The notes beneath the pieces were generated by a model, which had not been told where the DNA came from, searched no databases, and saw nothing but the letters and a program-made list of their open reading frames with translations. A stretch of DNA of 64,000 bases from 2-02-FULL-66-14 sp964651335 (lineage in GTDB: Bacteria > Pseudomonadota > Gammaproteobacteria > Burkholderiales > SG8-39), in assembly GCA_964651335.1 (NCBI GenBank), contig CAZYVT010000014.1:1-64000 (forward strand), in the 5' to 3' direction. A program made the position numbers and the translations under genes. Positions 27,949 to 36,187 of this stretch are shown piece by piece (positions within the stretch are counted from its first letter, which is position 1; each line of letters starts with the position of its first letter).

Positions 27949-29136
27949 ATGACCGAGCCGTCAGGACGCGACCAGTTGCGTGCCAGGGTTTACGACTTGC
28001 TCACGAGCGAGGACGCGGGCTTCGGCCAGCAGGCCGTGCGCACGGTCCTCGTCCTTGCGGTGCTGGTGAGCGTCACGGCGGCCATGATGAAGAGCGTGCC
28101 GGAGGTCGGGAGGCTGCACGCTGCGGCGCTCGAGGCCATCCTCCTTGCCATGACCGCAGGATTTGCACTCGAATTTCTGCTGCGGGTCTGGGTCGCGCCG
28201 GGGGAATCGGGCTCGGCCGGATCCGCGACTGCCCGGCTGCGTTACCTCTTCTCCCTGCCGGGGCTGGTGGATCTGGTGTCCGCGATCCCCTTCGTGCTCG
28301 CGCCGCGCTTCGGGTTGAATATCGACTGGCTCGATATCGTGCCCATTTTCAAGCTGCTGCGTTACTCGACGGCATTTCGGTTCCTCGTCGAGGCGATTTA
28401 CAGCGAGCGGCACGTGCTCGTCAGCGCCGCGATCCTGACGCTGGCACTGCTGGTGTTTCAATCGAGCATTCTCTATTACCTCGAGCGCGACGTGCAGCCG
28501 GACAAATACGGCAGCATTCCGGAGGCCATGTGGTGGGGCATCATCACTCTCACCACGGTCGGTTACGGCGACGTGACGCCGGTCACCGCATGGGGGCGCA
28601 TCGCCGGAGGGCTGACCGCGGTGCTGGGCGTGTGCATGTTCGCGATCCCCGTCGGCATCATCGCTTCTGCCTTCGTCGAGGCGGTGCGGCGGCGCGAGTT
28701 CCTGGTCACGTGGAACCTGGTGGCGAACGTGCCGCTGTTCAGCGGCCTGGACGCCGCGCGCATCGCCGCCATCGCGGGCCTGCTGCGCGCGCGCCGGGTG
28801 GAGCGCGGCGAGCGGCTGGTCAAAAAGGGGGACGAGGCCGACTCGATGTATTTCATCGTTTCCGGAGAAGTCGAAGTCGACCTCGAAACCGGCGTCAAAC
28901 CCCATCGCCTGGGGGCGGGCGAGTTTTTCGGCGAGGTTGCCCTGATCGCGAGCCGCACGCGCACTGCATCCATCACGGCAGCGACCGCCTGCAGGCTGCT
29001 GGTCCTCCACAAGCGCGACTTCCATGGATTCATGGATGCGCATCCGGAGCTCGCGGACCTGGTGCGATCGACCGCGCTCAGGCGCCTCGGGGAGACCGGA
29101 TTACCGCCTCCCGCGAGCCGGGCGGATGGGGCGTAG
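27949..29136 (+). CDS. Six-TM potassium channel with C-terminal cyclic-nucleotide-binding domain
   Basis: 395 residues. The membrane part has S1-S6-like segments, a polar S4-like LLRYSTAFRFLVEAIY and the potassium selectivity filter TVGYGD (203-208). The C-terminal ~130 residues form a cNMP-binding domain (VKKGDEADSMYFIVSGEVEVDL, GEFFGEVALI, SRTRTASITA); the Arg of SRTRTAS corresponds to the phosphate-binding Arg of cAMP binders. This is the MloK1-like architecture of ligand-modulated bacterial channels. The loop around residues 84-95 is Gly/Ser-rich and variable. It lies about 3 kb from the kinase with the same type of sensor domain. Confidence 0.9.
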   Translation: MTEPSGRDQLRARVYDLLTSEDAGFGQQAVRTVLVLAVLVSVTAAMMKSVPEVGRLHAAALEAILLAMTAGFALEFLLRVWVAPGESGSAGSATARLRYLFSLPGLVDLVSAIPFVLAPRFGLNIDWLDIVPIFKLLRYSTAFRFLVEAIYSERHVLVSAAILTLALLVFQSSILYYLERDVQPDKYGSIPEAMWWGIITLTTVGYGDVTPVTAWGRIAGGLTAVLGVCMFAIPVGIIASAFVEAVRRREFLVTWNLVANVPLFSGLDAARIAAIAGLLRARRVERGERLVKKGDEADSMYFIVSGEVEVDLETGVKPHRLGAGEFFGEVALIASRTRTASITAATACRLLVLHKRDFHGFMDAHPELADLVRSTALRRLGETGLPPPASRADGA

Positions 29137-29182
29137 CCTGCATCCTTGCGTCAGTTCCGCACCGATGTTCGCGTCCGATGCG

Positions 29183-29512
29183 CTATCCCTGCCACACTCC
29201 GTAGCCCTTCTCCCGCAGGGCGATCGCCAGCTCTACCTCCATCTCCCTTGCGCCTTCGTAGGGCATCGGGTTGTAGACCTCATACAACCCGGGCAGCAGC
29301 CGTACTCCATATTTCCTGGCGAACTTGTTCGACTTGATCCCGGCCTTGTGTTTGTCAAAACGCCGCTCCGGGGACAGGCCGGTCATGCCAACATAGACGC
29401 ACGGCTTCAGCGGGTCGTAGTCGGAATTGGCTTTGCGGAATCGGGGCTCGTAGAGAACGTCTTTTGAGAGCTCGATGACGTAAACGGAATAGCGGTGCCT
29501 GATCGTGCTCAC
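29183..29512 (-). CDS. GIY-YIG nuclease-like small protein
   Basis: 109 residues from a GTG at 29512 that overlaps the acetyltransferase stop in GTGA, a coupling signal. The motif SVYVIEL...PCVYVGMTGLSPERRFDKHKAG resembles the GIY-YIG core, where the second half is usually YVG-T...RF..H..G; a conserved glutamate may lie in GAREMEVELAIALR. The C-terminus GYGVWQG is typical of small stand-alone members. Nuclease activity is not established for such short proteins. Confidence 0.65.
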   Translation of the reverse strand: MSTIRHRYSVYVIELSKDVLYEPRFRKANSDYDPLKPCVYVGMTGLSPERRFDKHKAGIKSNKFARKYGVRLLPGLYEVYNPMPYEGAREMEVELAIALREKGYGVWQG

Positions 29513-29994
29513 TTCGGCGTGTAGAAGCGAATGCCCGGCTTGAGTTCTTCGAACAGGAGGTAGGGCGTTTCCGCCATGCCGGCCGCGCGGTAGGTGGCCT
29601 GGGCGCGGTGATTGTCGCGCTCGACGTAGAGCCGGAAGCCGCAGACAGCCGGGTCCTGGGAGGCAAGTTCCTGCAGGTATCGGTAAAGACGCCTGTAGAC
29701 GCCCCGGCGGCGGAATTCGGGGCGCACATAGACGCTCTGAATCCACCAGAAATTGCCGTTTCGCCAGTCGCTCCATTCGGTGGTGATCATCAGCGAGCCA
29801 GCGACTTCGGCGCCCGCCTCGGCGATCACGTAGAACCCGGAACCTGGATGGTTCAGCAGGTGGCGCACCCCCGCAGTCAGCACCTCGGAAAAAAGCTCCT
29901 TGCGCTCGGTTTCGAGCGCAAGGGCCGAGTTGAACCGGATCAATGTCTGCGCATCCTCCCGGGTCGCTAGGCGAATCCGTATCGGGTCCGTCAT
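29509..29994 (-). CDS. GNAT family N-acetyltransferase
   Basis: 161 residues. It opens MTDPIRIRLATREDAQTLI, has VAGSLMITTEWSDWRNGNFWWIQSVYV split by the central strand, and the acetyl-CoA loop VRPEFRRRGVYRRLYRYL (R/QxxGxG/A type). The end FRLYVERDNHRAQATYRAAGM is the usual motif B. Acceptor unknown. It is translationally coupled to the GIY-YIG-like gene and starts 21 bases from the esterase stop on the same strand. Confidence 0.9.
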   Translation of the reverse strand: MTDPIRIRLATREDAQTLIRFNSALALETERKELFSEVLTAGVRHLLNHPGSGFYVIAEAGAEVAGSLMITTEWSDWRNGNFWWIQSVYVRPEFRRRGVYRRLYRYLQELASQDPAVCGFRLYVERDNHRAQATYRAAGMAETPYLLFEELKPGIRFYTPK

Positions 29995-30015
29995 CGGAGT
30001 GGGCAGTCTTTCGCG

Positions 30016-31140
30016 TCAGGATTTCAATGCGCGGTAGAGGAACGGCAGGCTGAAGTTCATCCTGTAATCGACGTCCGAGTGATCATCGTCGAACTCCTCG
30101 TAGCGATGGCGAATGCCGGCTTCGGCAAGCCGCTTCGACAGGATGCGGCTGCCATAGTGGATATGGAACTGGTCGCGCCAGCCGCAATCGATGTAGATGC
30201 CTCGCAAAGCCTTGAGATTGGACCGGTATCGATGGACCAGATGAACCGGATCGTTCTGGCGCCATCTGTTCCATCTTTGCGCCATGACCTCACCGGTCTC
30301 CAGATTGAACGGGACGCGAAAGCCAAGCGGCGCCCGGGGGTCCGGATCGTAGCTCGCGGCCATGCAGAGGTTCATGATGCAGTGGCCTTCCTCCGTCGAG
30401 AGCTTCTCCTTCTTCCACACATGGGTGAGAAAGCGCTTGATCCTGCCGTCGTCGAATCCTGCGTTCGCGCCCCTGTAGCGCGATTCCCTGCGCACGTCGA
30501 CGATTCCCGGTTTGCGCTTGGACAGGCGGTGCTTTGCGAGCGTGTTCAGCGTGTTCGGCCAGTCATGCCAATAGACAAAGTCGAAATACGCGTCGCCCGA
30601 ATGATTGGCGATCGCGCCCCAGACCTTCGCGTACTTCATGCCGTGAATCATGGCGCCGTAGCCGCCCGAGGACTTGCCGAAGCAGCCGCGATGCTCGCGG
30701 CCAGGGAGCGTGCGGAACTCGCGCTCGACGAAGGGGACGAGTTCCTGCGTCAGGTAGTCAGCGTAGTTCCCGATTGCCGATGAGTTGACGTACTGGTTGC
30801 CGCCGAGCGCAGTGAAACAGTCCGGAAAGACGATCATCGCCGGACCCATCTCGTGCTCGTGGATGAGCCGCGCGGCGCGCTCGGGCACGTTGTCGCCGAA
30901 GGGCTTCCAGTTCGCATGTGCGAGCCCGGACCCGGTGAAACCGACAAGATCGAACAGCACCGGGAAGCGCCGGCCCGGACCACCGCGTTTACGGGAGCTC
31001 CCGTCGTCATACTGCGGCGGCAGCCATACGCCGAGCTTGCGCACGTGGGGGTCGCCCAGCGGGTTGCTCCTGAGGATGTTTGAGGTGTGTTCCAGCACGA
31101 CGAGCGTGCCGGCCGCGCCTTTGGGACGTTTGAGTGTCAT
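30016..31140 (-). CDS. Putative esterase (alpha/beta hydrolase, esterase D-like)
   Basis: 374 residues from the ATG at 31140 (MTLKRPKGAAGTLVVLEHTS). The nucleophile motif is GKSSG (155-159, Ser157) in CFGKSSGGYGAMIHGMKY, with WGAIANHSGDAYFDFVY, a conserved DxxxFxxH-type region DQFHIHYG and a late acid/histidine region EFDDDHSDVDYRMN. This fits the putative-esterase family that includes feruloyl esterase and antigen-85-like enzymes. No signal peptide. Readings from further upstream run through the palindrome at 31214-31265 and are not protein-like. Confidence 0.85.
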   Translation of the reverse strand: MTLKRPKGAAGTLVVLEHTSNILRSNPLGDPHVRKLGVWLPPQYDDGSSRKRGGPGRRFPVLFDLVGFTGSGLAHANWKPFGDNVPERAARLIHEHEMGPAMIVFPDCFTALGGNQYVNSSAIGNYADYLTQELVPFVEREFRTLPGREHRGCFGKSSGGYGAMIHGMKYAKVWGAIANHSGDAYFDFVYWHDWPNTLNTLAKHRLSKRKPGIVDVRRESRYRGANAGFDDGRIKRFLTHVWKKEKLSTEEGHCIMNLCMAASYDPDPRAPLGFRVPFNLETGEVMAQRWNRWRQNDPVHLVHRYRSNLKALRGIYIDCGWRDQFHIHYGSRILSKRLAEAGIRHRYEEFDDDHSDVDYRMNFSLPFLYRALKS

Positions 31141-31213
31141 GGTTCTCTTCGATCGAATTCGCCATACAACGGCGTGTTCCTGGCTTCTTCCCGGATGAAT
31201 CGCGTCATTGGGC

Positions 31214-31265
31214 AAAATGGGGTCAGAGTAAGATTTCCTCGGAAATCTTACTCTGACCCCATTTT
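31214..31265. repeat. 25-bp perfect inverted repeat (REP-like)
   Basis: The arms AAAATGGGGTCAGAGTAAGA+TTTCC and its exact complement are separated by two bases (TC). The GGGGTCAGAGT core is one I associate with repeats near REP-associated Y1 tyrosine transposases. No transposase is in the window. It ends two bases before the GTG start of the molybdenum hydroxylase gene and lies 74 bases upstream of the divergent esterase start, so it occupies their shared control region. Confidence 0.85.
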
Positions 31266-31267
31266 CC

Positions 31268-33592
31268 GTGACCGCTCCCGGCATCCAGTTCGATCCCAAC
31301 TCCGCGCGCTTCGGCGCTTCACGCTCGCAAAAGCGCATCGAGGATGACCGGCTGCTGACCGGCAAGGGCCTATACAGCGACGACCGCGTATTTCCGCGCC
31401 AGGCGTGGCTTGTGCTGGTGCGTTCGCCGCACGCGCACGCGCGGATCGTCTCCGTGGATCTCCCGCCGGCGCGCGCCGCGCCGGGCGTTCTCGCGGCCTG
31501 GTCCATGGACGACCTGAGAAAGGATGGCGTCGGACACATCCCCTTTCCGCCGCTGTTTCAGCGCGCGGACGGTTCTCCGATGGCCGCGCCGCCCCGCACG
31601 CCGCTCGCGGAAGGGAAGGTCTACTACGTCGGCCAGCCGGTCGCAGCGATTGTCGCCGAGACGCGCGAGCAGGCGCAGGACGCTGCAGAACTCGCGATGG
31701 TCGAATATGAGGATTTGCCGTGCGTGACGGACGTGCGGCAAGCGGTCGAAACGGACGCGCCGCAGCTCTGGGCCGCGGCGGCGGGCAACGTGTCCGCGGA
31801 AGCACGGATCGGAAACGCGAAGGCGGTGGAGGAGGCGTTCGCGCGTGCAGCGCACGTCGCAAGCCTTGCGCTCTGCAATCAGCGGTTGAACGCGATGGCG
31901 ATCGAGCCGCGTTGCTCGATCGGCGTTTACGAGAACGGCCGCTGGAGGCTCTACACACAGAACCAGACTCCGACCGGCGCGCGCCAGCTCCTTGGCGAGG
32001 CGTTCGCGCGGAAACCCGAGGCCTTCCGCGTCATCGTGGGCGATCTGGGCGGTGGGTTCGGCATGAAGACGGGGCTTGCCAACGAGGATGCGCTCGTCTG
32101 CTACGCGGCGCGCAAGCTCGGCCGGCCGGTGAAGTGGCGCGCCGAGCGCAGCGAGGACTTTCTCGCCGCGCACATGGGCCGCGACCAGCACTACGACGCG
32201 CAGCTCGCGCTGGATCGCGATGGGCGGATCCTTGCGCTGCGGGTGAAAATGCTGGCGAATTTCGGCGCCGTGCCGATCGGTTCGACGGCCATCATTCCGC
32301 TGTTTCTCGAGCCCAAGGTGCAGACCACCGTGTATCACGTGCCTGCAGTCGATTACCACGTGCGCGGCGTCCTCACCAACACGATGGCAACCGGCGCCTA
32401 CCGCGGCGCGGGACGCCCCGAGGCCAATTACCTGATGGAGCGCCTCATCGAGCAGGCGGGGCGCGAAATGAAGCTCGACTGCGCAGAGATCCGGCGCCGC
32501 AACTTCATCCGGCCGGAACAGTTTCCATATCGCACACATATGGATGACTGGTACGACGCGGGGGAGTTCGCGCGCATGCTCGAGCGGGCGCTGCAGGAAT
32601 CCGACTGGGCCGGTTTTCCGGCGCGGCGCGAGGAGGCGAAGCGCAGAGGACGCCTGCGCGGGCGCGGACTTTCCGTTTACCTGGAATGGACCGGTGCGTT
32701 TCCCACCGAGACGGTCGATATTCAGGTCGCGGCGGACGGCACCGTGACCGTGTTCACCGGCACTCAGGCGATGGGCCAGGGGCTGGAGACGACCTACACG
32801 CAGCTTGTCACCGAAGTGTTGCAGATCCAGGCGCGAGAGGTGCGCGTGGTGCAGGGTGACACCGATGCGGCGACCGGCGTCGGCAGCGTCGGGTCGCGCT
32901 CCGCCTTCGTCGGCGGCTCGGCCGCGGTCGCGGCCGGGCGGCGCGTGATCCTGCGCGGCAAGGAGCTTGCGGCAGATGCGCTCGAGGCAGCGCCGGGCGA
33001 TATCGAGTACCGTGACGGGCGCTTTGCGATCGCCGGTACCGACCGCTCGATGACGCTTGCCGAGGCCGCGGCACGCGAGCCGCGTCAATTCATTCGTGTC
33101 TCCGCGACCGAGACGCCGTCGGCGCCTTCGTGGCCGAACGGCGCGCAGGTGTGCGAGGTCGAGATCGATCCCGATACCGGCGAAGTCGAGCTCGCGGCGA
33201 TCACGAGCGTGGACGACATCGGACGCATCATCAACCACATGATCGCAGAAGGGCAGATCCACGGCGGCATCGCGCAAGGCGTCGGGCAGGCGCTCTGGGA
33301 GCAGGCGGTGTACGACCCGCAAAGCGGTCAGCTTCTCACGGGTTCGCTCATGGATTATTGCGTGCCGCGCGCCGACCAGTTTCCGCCGATGAAGAACGCC
33401 TTCGACGAGAGCGTGCCGTGCAAGACCAACCTGCTGGGCGTCAAGGGGTGCGGCGAAATCGGCACGATCGGAGCGGTGCCCGCGGCGGTACACGCAGTGC
33501 TCGATGCGCTTGCCGAGCGCGGGATCGCGCACCTCGAAATGCCGCTGACGGCGGAAAAGATCTGGCGCGCGCTGCACGATTCCGGCGGGTGA
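31268..33592 (+). CDS. Xanthine dehydrogenase family molybdopterin-binding subunit (CoxL-like)
   Basis: 774 residues, GTG start. The start RIEDDRLLTGKGLYSDD, the segment GDLGGGFGMKTG, TGAYRGAGRPEANYLMERL and the active-site region GVKGCGEIGTIGAVPA with its glutamate mark the large subunit of the xanthine oxidase/CO dehydrogenase family, which binds the molybdenum-cytosine cofactor. The CO dehydrogenase-specific AYRCSFR loop is not present (AYRGAGR instead), so the substrate is more likely an aldehyde or heterocycle. No FAD or 2Fe-2S subunit gene lies beside it. The ribosome-binding region is replaced by the 25-bp palindrome, so expression may be weak. Confidence 0.88.
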   Translation: MTAPGIQFDPNSARFGASRSQKRIEDDRLLTGKGLYSDDRVFPRQAWLVLVRSPHAHARIVSVDLPPARAAPGVLAAWSMDDLRKDGVGHIPFPPLFQRADGSPMAAPPRTPLAEGKVYYVGQPVAAIVAETREQAQDAAELAMVEYEDLPCVTDVRQAVETDAPQLWAAAAGNVSAEARIGNAKAVEEAFARAAHVASLALCNQRLNAMAIEPRCSIGVYENGRWRLYTQNQTPTGARQLLGEAFARKPEAFRVIVGDLGGGFGMKTGLANEDALVCYAARKLGRPVKWRAERSEDFLAAHMGRDQHYDAQLALDRDGRILALRVKMLANFGAVPIGSTAIIPLFLEPKVQTTVYHVPAVDYHVRGVLTNTMATGAYRGAGRPEANYLMERLIEQAGREMKLDCAEIRRRNFIRPEQFPYRTHMDDWYDAGEFARMLERALQESDWAGFPARREEAKRRGRLRGRGLSVYLEWTGAFPTETVDIQVAADGTVTVFTGTQAMGQGLETTYTQLVTEVLQIQAREVRVVQGDTDAATGVGSVGSRSAFVGGSAAVAAGRRVILRGKELAADALEAAPGDIEYRDGRFAIAGTDRSMTLAEAAAREPRQFIRVSATETPSAPSWPNGAQVCEVEIDPDTGEVELAAITSVDDIGRIINHMIAEGQIHGGIAQGVGQALWEQAVYDPQSGQLLTGSLMDYCVPRADQFPPMKNAFDESVPCKTNLLGVKGCGEIGTIGAVPAAVHAVLDALAERGIAHLEMPLTAEKIWRALHDSGG

Positions 33593-33615
33593 GTGCGGTG
33601 CTATAGTTTTCCACG

Positions 33616-34383
33616 ATGATGGTGCCTGGCGGAGCGATGCGCTTCAACGAGGACGGAAACCGCGCGATCGGCATAGCGCTACTCCTCTCGATTGCGCTGC
33701 ATGGGCTGCTGCTCTTTGCGTTGGCGGGCCTGCGTGAAGCGCAGCAGAGCCGGAGCCTTGCCCGCGAGCCGATCGCCGCGCGTCTGTTGCGGCCGCGAAT
33801 CGAGCCGGTGACGCCTTCCGTTCCGCAATTGGCGCCTCAGGAACCGCGAAAACCTGTTCGTCCACCGGAACCAAAACCGGCACCGAAGGCAGGTCATGCT
33901 GCTGAACCGGCACCAACCCAGCCGCCCCAAACGGCGAGCGCGGAGTCCGCAGCGCCGGTAATCGCGATGGCTCCTGCGGTTTCGGCCCCACCGGCGTCGC
34001 CCGCGGCCGCCGTCGCGCCCGCACCGGTCGCACGAGCGGAGACCGGGCCTGCGGCTTCCGCTTCTAATGCATTGGACGCAGGCACGCTGGCGCAATACCG
34101 CCTCGCAATCATCAGCGCGGCGAAACTCTACAAACGCTACCCGCGTGCGGCCCTGGACAACAACTGGCAGGGAAAGGTCGAGATCCGCATGGCAATCGGC
34201 GCGAACGGTGCGATAGCGGGGCTGAGCGTGCGCACTAGCGCGGGGCATGCGGTGCTCGATCAGCAGGCTCTCGAAATGATCGAACGGGCGAAGGCGATGT
34301 CGCCGATCCCCCCGGCGCTGCGCGGCCGGGAGTTTGTGGTGGATATTCCGGTGATCTTCAGCTTGAGGGAGCCGGATGCGTAG
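33616..34383 (+). CDS. tonB: TonB-family energy transducer
   Basis: 255 residues. One N-terminal membrane anchor (AIGIALLLSIALHGLLLFALA) is followed by ~110 residues of Pro/Ala-rich periplasm-spanning linker (PRKPVRPPEPKPAPK). The C-terminal TonB fold is YRLAIISAAKLYKRYPRAA, GKVEIRMAIGANGAI, SAGHAVLDQQALEMIERA. It should link ExbBD energy to outer-membrane receptors. No exbBD genes are visible. The proximity to the iron importer at 35-39 kb fits ferric-siderophore uptake. The ATG at 33616 is followed by a second (MRFNEDG) at 33637 that is also possible. Confidence 0.88.
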   Translation: MMVPGGAMRFNEDGNRAIGIALLLSIALHGLLLFALAGLREAQQSRSLAREPIAARLLRPRIEPVTPSVPQLAPQEPRKPVRPPEPKPAPKAGHAAEPAPTQPPQTASAESAAPVIAMAPAVSAPPASPAAAVAPAPVARAETGPAASASNALDAGTLAQYRLAIISAAKLYKRYPRAALDNNWQGKVEIRMAIGANGAIAGLSVRTSAGHAVLDQQALEMIERAKAMSPIPPALRGREFVVDIPVIFSLREPDA

Positions 34384-34426
34384 ACGCGTGCACGCCGACA
34401 CGCGCAGGCGCGTGTACACTGGAACG

Positions 34427-34684
34427 ATGGATCGGGACGCGATACGGGCCTTCGTCGCGCGAGACCGCGACCGCGTCGCCGCGCTCAAGCGAGACCATCA
34501 CGCCAAGCGGTACCGGATGTCTCGCGGGAAATCGGGACTCGAAGCCGCGCGGGCGCTGCGGGAGCACGCGCGCAAGATCCGCCCCGACTGGCCGACCGCG
34601 CGAGACCGCGACGAGGATTTCGCGCACCACGTGGCGCTGAAGCGACGAATCGATCGCGCAGCGCATGCGTTCGCCGCTCGCTGA
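34427..34684 (+). CDS. Hypothetical protein, Arg/His-rich
   Basis: 85 residues from the ATG at 34427 (MDRDAIRAFVARDRDRVAALKRDH), preceded by GGAACG. The end RDRDEDFAHHVALKRRIDRAAHAFAAR is well ordered and helical. I have a vague memory of ~90-residue proteins of this type (RDFxARDR...LAHHVALKRxIDRAAxAF) next to nucleotidyltransferase-like genes, but no partner is present here. It converges on a truncated HTH gene whose lost 3' part it may have replaced. Confidence 0.6.
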   Translation: MDRDAIRAFVARDRDRVAALKRDHHAKRYRMSRGKSGLEAARALREHARKIRPDWPTARDRDEDFAHHVALKRRIDRAAHAFAAR

Positions 34685-34714
34685 GGCGCTCGGGGCGCTC
34701 GCCCGGGTGCTCGC

Positions 34715-34969
34715 GTCGCGGTGAACGCTCTTCACGTCGCGCCCGAGCGCGCGCGCAAGCCCCCGCAGGCTCATCGGCCCGAGCGCCTGTAACTGCTCGA
34801 TGACCGTCCAGCGCACCGGCGTCAATACCCGAAACAGCGCCGCAGGCGACTGAAAGCTGCGGAATTCTCCCTGGTACCGGCCCGTTTTCATCGCTCGGAC
34901 GAAGCCCGCTTTCATGCGTGCCGCCGCGGCCCGCTCGTTGCGCTCGATCAGGATCGTCATCGTTCTCAT
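34715..34969 (-). pseudogene. Truncated HTH regulator (HVO_A0114-like)
   Basis: The minus-strand frame starting at 34969 gives 85 residues (TILIERNERAAAARMKAGF, SFQSPAALFRVLTPVRW, MSLRGLARALGRDVKSVHRD) that match small single-domain antitoxin-type winged-helix regulators. The match stops at HRD near 34715. The frame continues, but only as antisense of the hypothetical ORF at 34427-34684, so the wing and C-terminus are missing. The start overlaps the fbpC stop as ATGA, so it was once the second gene of that operon. Confidence 0.6.
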
Positions 34970-36072
34970 GGTGTCCTTGCTTCCTCAATGTCTGACCCCG
35001 CGAGTGGCGCGAAAGCGATGACGTGATCGACATCCAGCCGGATGCCGATGTTCTCGCCGAGCGCATGGTTGTGATGACTCGGCACCAGTGCGAGCACCTT
35101 GCGGCCGCTTTCGAGCTTGAGCGTGTAGAGAATCTCGGCGCCGCGAAACGCCTTGTGCACCACTTCGGCCTGCATCGGTGAAGCGTCGTCATGCACCACG
35201 TCATCCGGCCGCAGCAGGATCTCGGCGGAGCAGCCGCGTCCGCAGACATCGCAGCCGATCCTGCAGTCGTGCGGAATGTCGCCCTCGAGCACGCCGAGCT
35301 CGATTTCGACCTGGCGTGGATTGAGAACCTTTGCCGGCAGGAACACGCCCTGGCCGACGAAGTCGGCGACAAACCGGTTTACCGGCTTGTGGTACAGGTT
35401 GTACGCGGAGTCCCATTGCTGAATCCGCCCCTGGTGCAGGATCCCGACTTCGTCTGCGATCGCGAACGCCTCGTGCTGGTTGTGCGTCACCAGCACGGCG
35501 GTGGCACCCGACGCCTTGATGATGTCGCGCAGCTCGAGCGACAGGCGCTCGCGCAGGTCCACGTCGAGGTTCGAGAACGGCTCGTCGAGCAGGATCAACT
35601 CCGGCCGCGGCGCGAGCGCTCGTGCGAGCGCGGTGCGCTGCTGCTGGCCGCCGGAGAGTTCGTGCGGATACCGGTCGAGCGAGCCGGCGATGCCGACGAG
35701 TTCGGCGAGCTCGGCAACGCGCGACTCCGCCTCCCGCTTTGGCATGCCGCGCAGACCGAAGCGCAGGTTGTCGCCAATGTCGAGGTGCGGAAACAGTGCG
35801 TAGTCCTGGAACACCATGCCGGTGCGTCGCTGCTCGGGGGCGAGCTGAAAGTCCGGGCGTGTCACCACGGCGCCGTCAATCAGGATCTCTCCGGCAGTCA
35901 CCGGTTCGAACCCGGCGATGCCGCGCAGGAGCGTGGTTTTGCCGCAGCCGCTCGGGCCAAGAATGCAGCCGATGCTGCCGCGCTCCAGCTCGAACGAAAC
36001 GTCGCGCACGACAACGTGCTCGCCGTAGGCCTGCTCGACTCTGCGCAGCTCCAGTACGGGCCGCTCAGCCAT
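34966..36072 (-). CDS. fbpC: ABC transporter ATP-binding protein, Fe(3+)-type (FbpC)
   Basis: 368 residues. Walker A GPSGCGKTT (39-47), Q-loop FQDYALFPH, signature LSGGQQQR (139-146), Walker B LILLDEP (159-165) and H-loop VTHNQHE are intact. The C-terminal region (~240-360) is the regulatory domain of the iron/spermidine/sulfate subfamily. It carries four close cysteines, Cys270, Cys274, Cys277 and Cys281 (C-x3-C-x2-C-x3-C), which could bind a metal or Fe-S cluster. It energises the permease encoded divergently 115 bases away. Confidence 0.9.
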   Translation of the reverse strand: MAERPVLELRRVEQAYGEHVVVRDVSFELERGSIGCILGPSGCGKTTLLRGIAGFEPVTAGEILIDGAVVTRPDFQLAPEQRRTGMVFQDYALFPHLDIGDNLRFGLRGMPKREAESRVAELAELVGIAGSLDRYPHELSGGQQQRTALARALAPRPELILLDEPFSNLDVDLRERLSLELRDIIKASGATAVLVTHNQHEAFAIADEVGILHQGRIQQWDSAYNLYHKPVNRFVADFVGQGVFLPAKVLNPRQVEIELGVLEGDIPHDCRIGCDVCGRGCSAEILLRPDDVVHDDASPMQAEVVHKAFRGAEILYTLKLESGRKVLALVPSHHNHALGENIGIRLDVDHVIAFAPLAGSDIEEARTP

Positions 36073-36112
36073 GGGTCCGTGATCTCATGCCAGTTTGCTC
36101 AATCTGCCCCAA

Positions 36113-36133
36113 GATGATAACAGTTCTTATTTG
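36113..36133. promoter_or_regulatory. Possible Fur box between fbpC and fbpB
   Basis: GATGATAACAGTTCTTATTT has a partial match to the Fur consensus (repeats of NATA/TAAT-like hexamers) and sits in the AT-richer 115-base gap between the divergent iron ABC genes. The match is imperfect. Confidence 0.35.
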
Positions 36134-36187
36134 CCTTGAAGTTGGCCAGCGTGCCTGCTAGGATTTGTTGAATTTTCAAAGAGTTTT

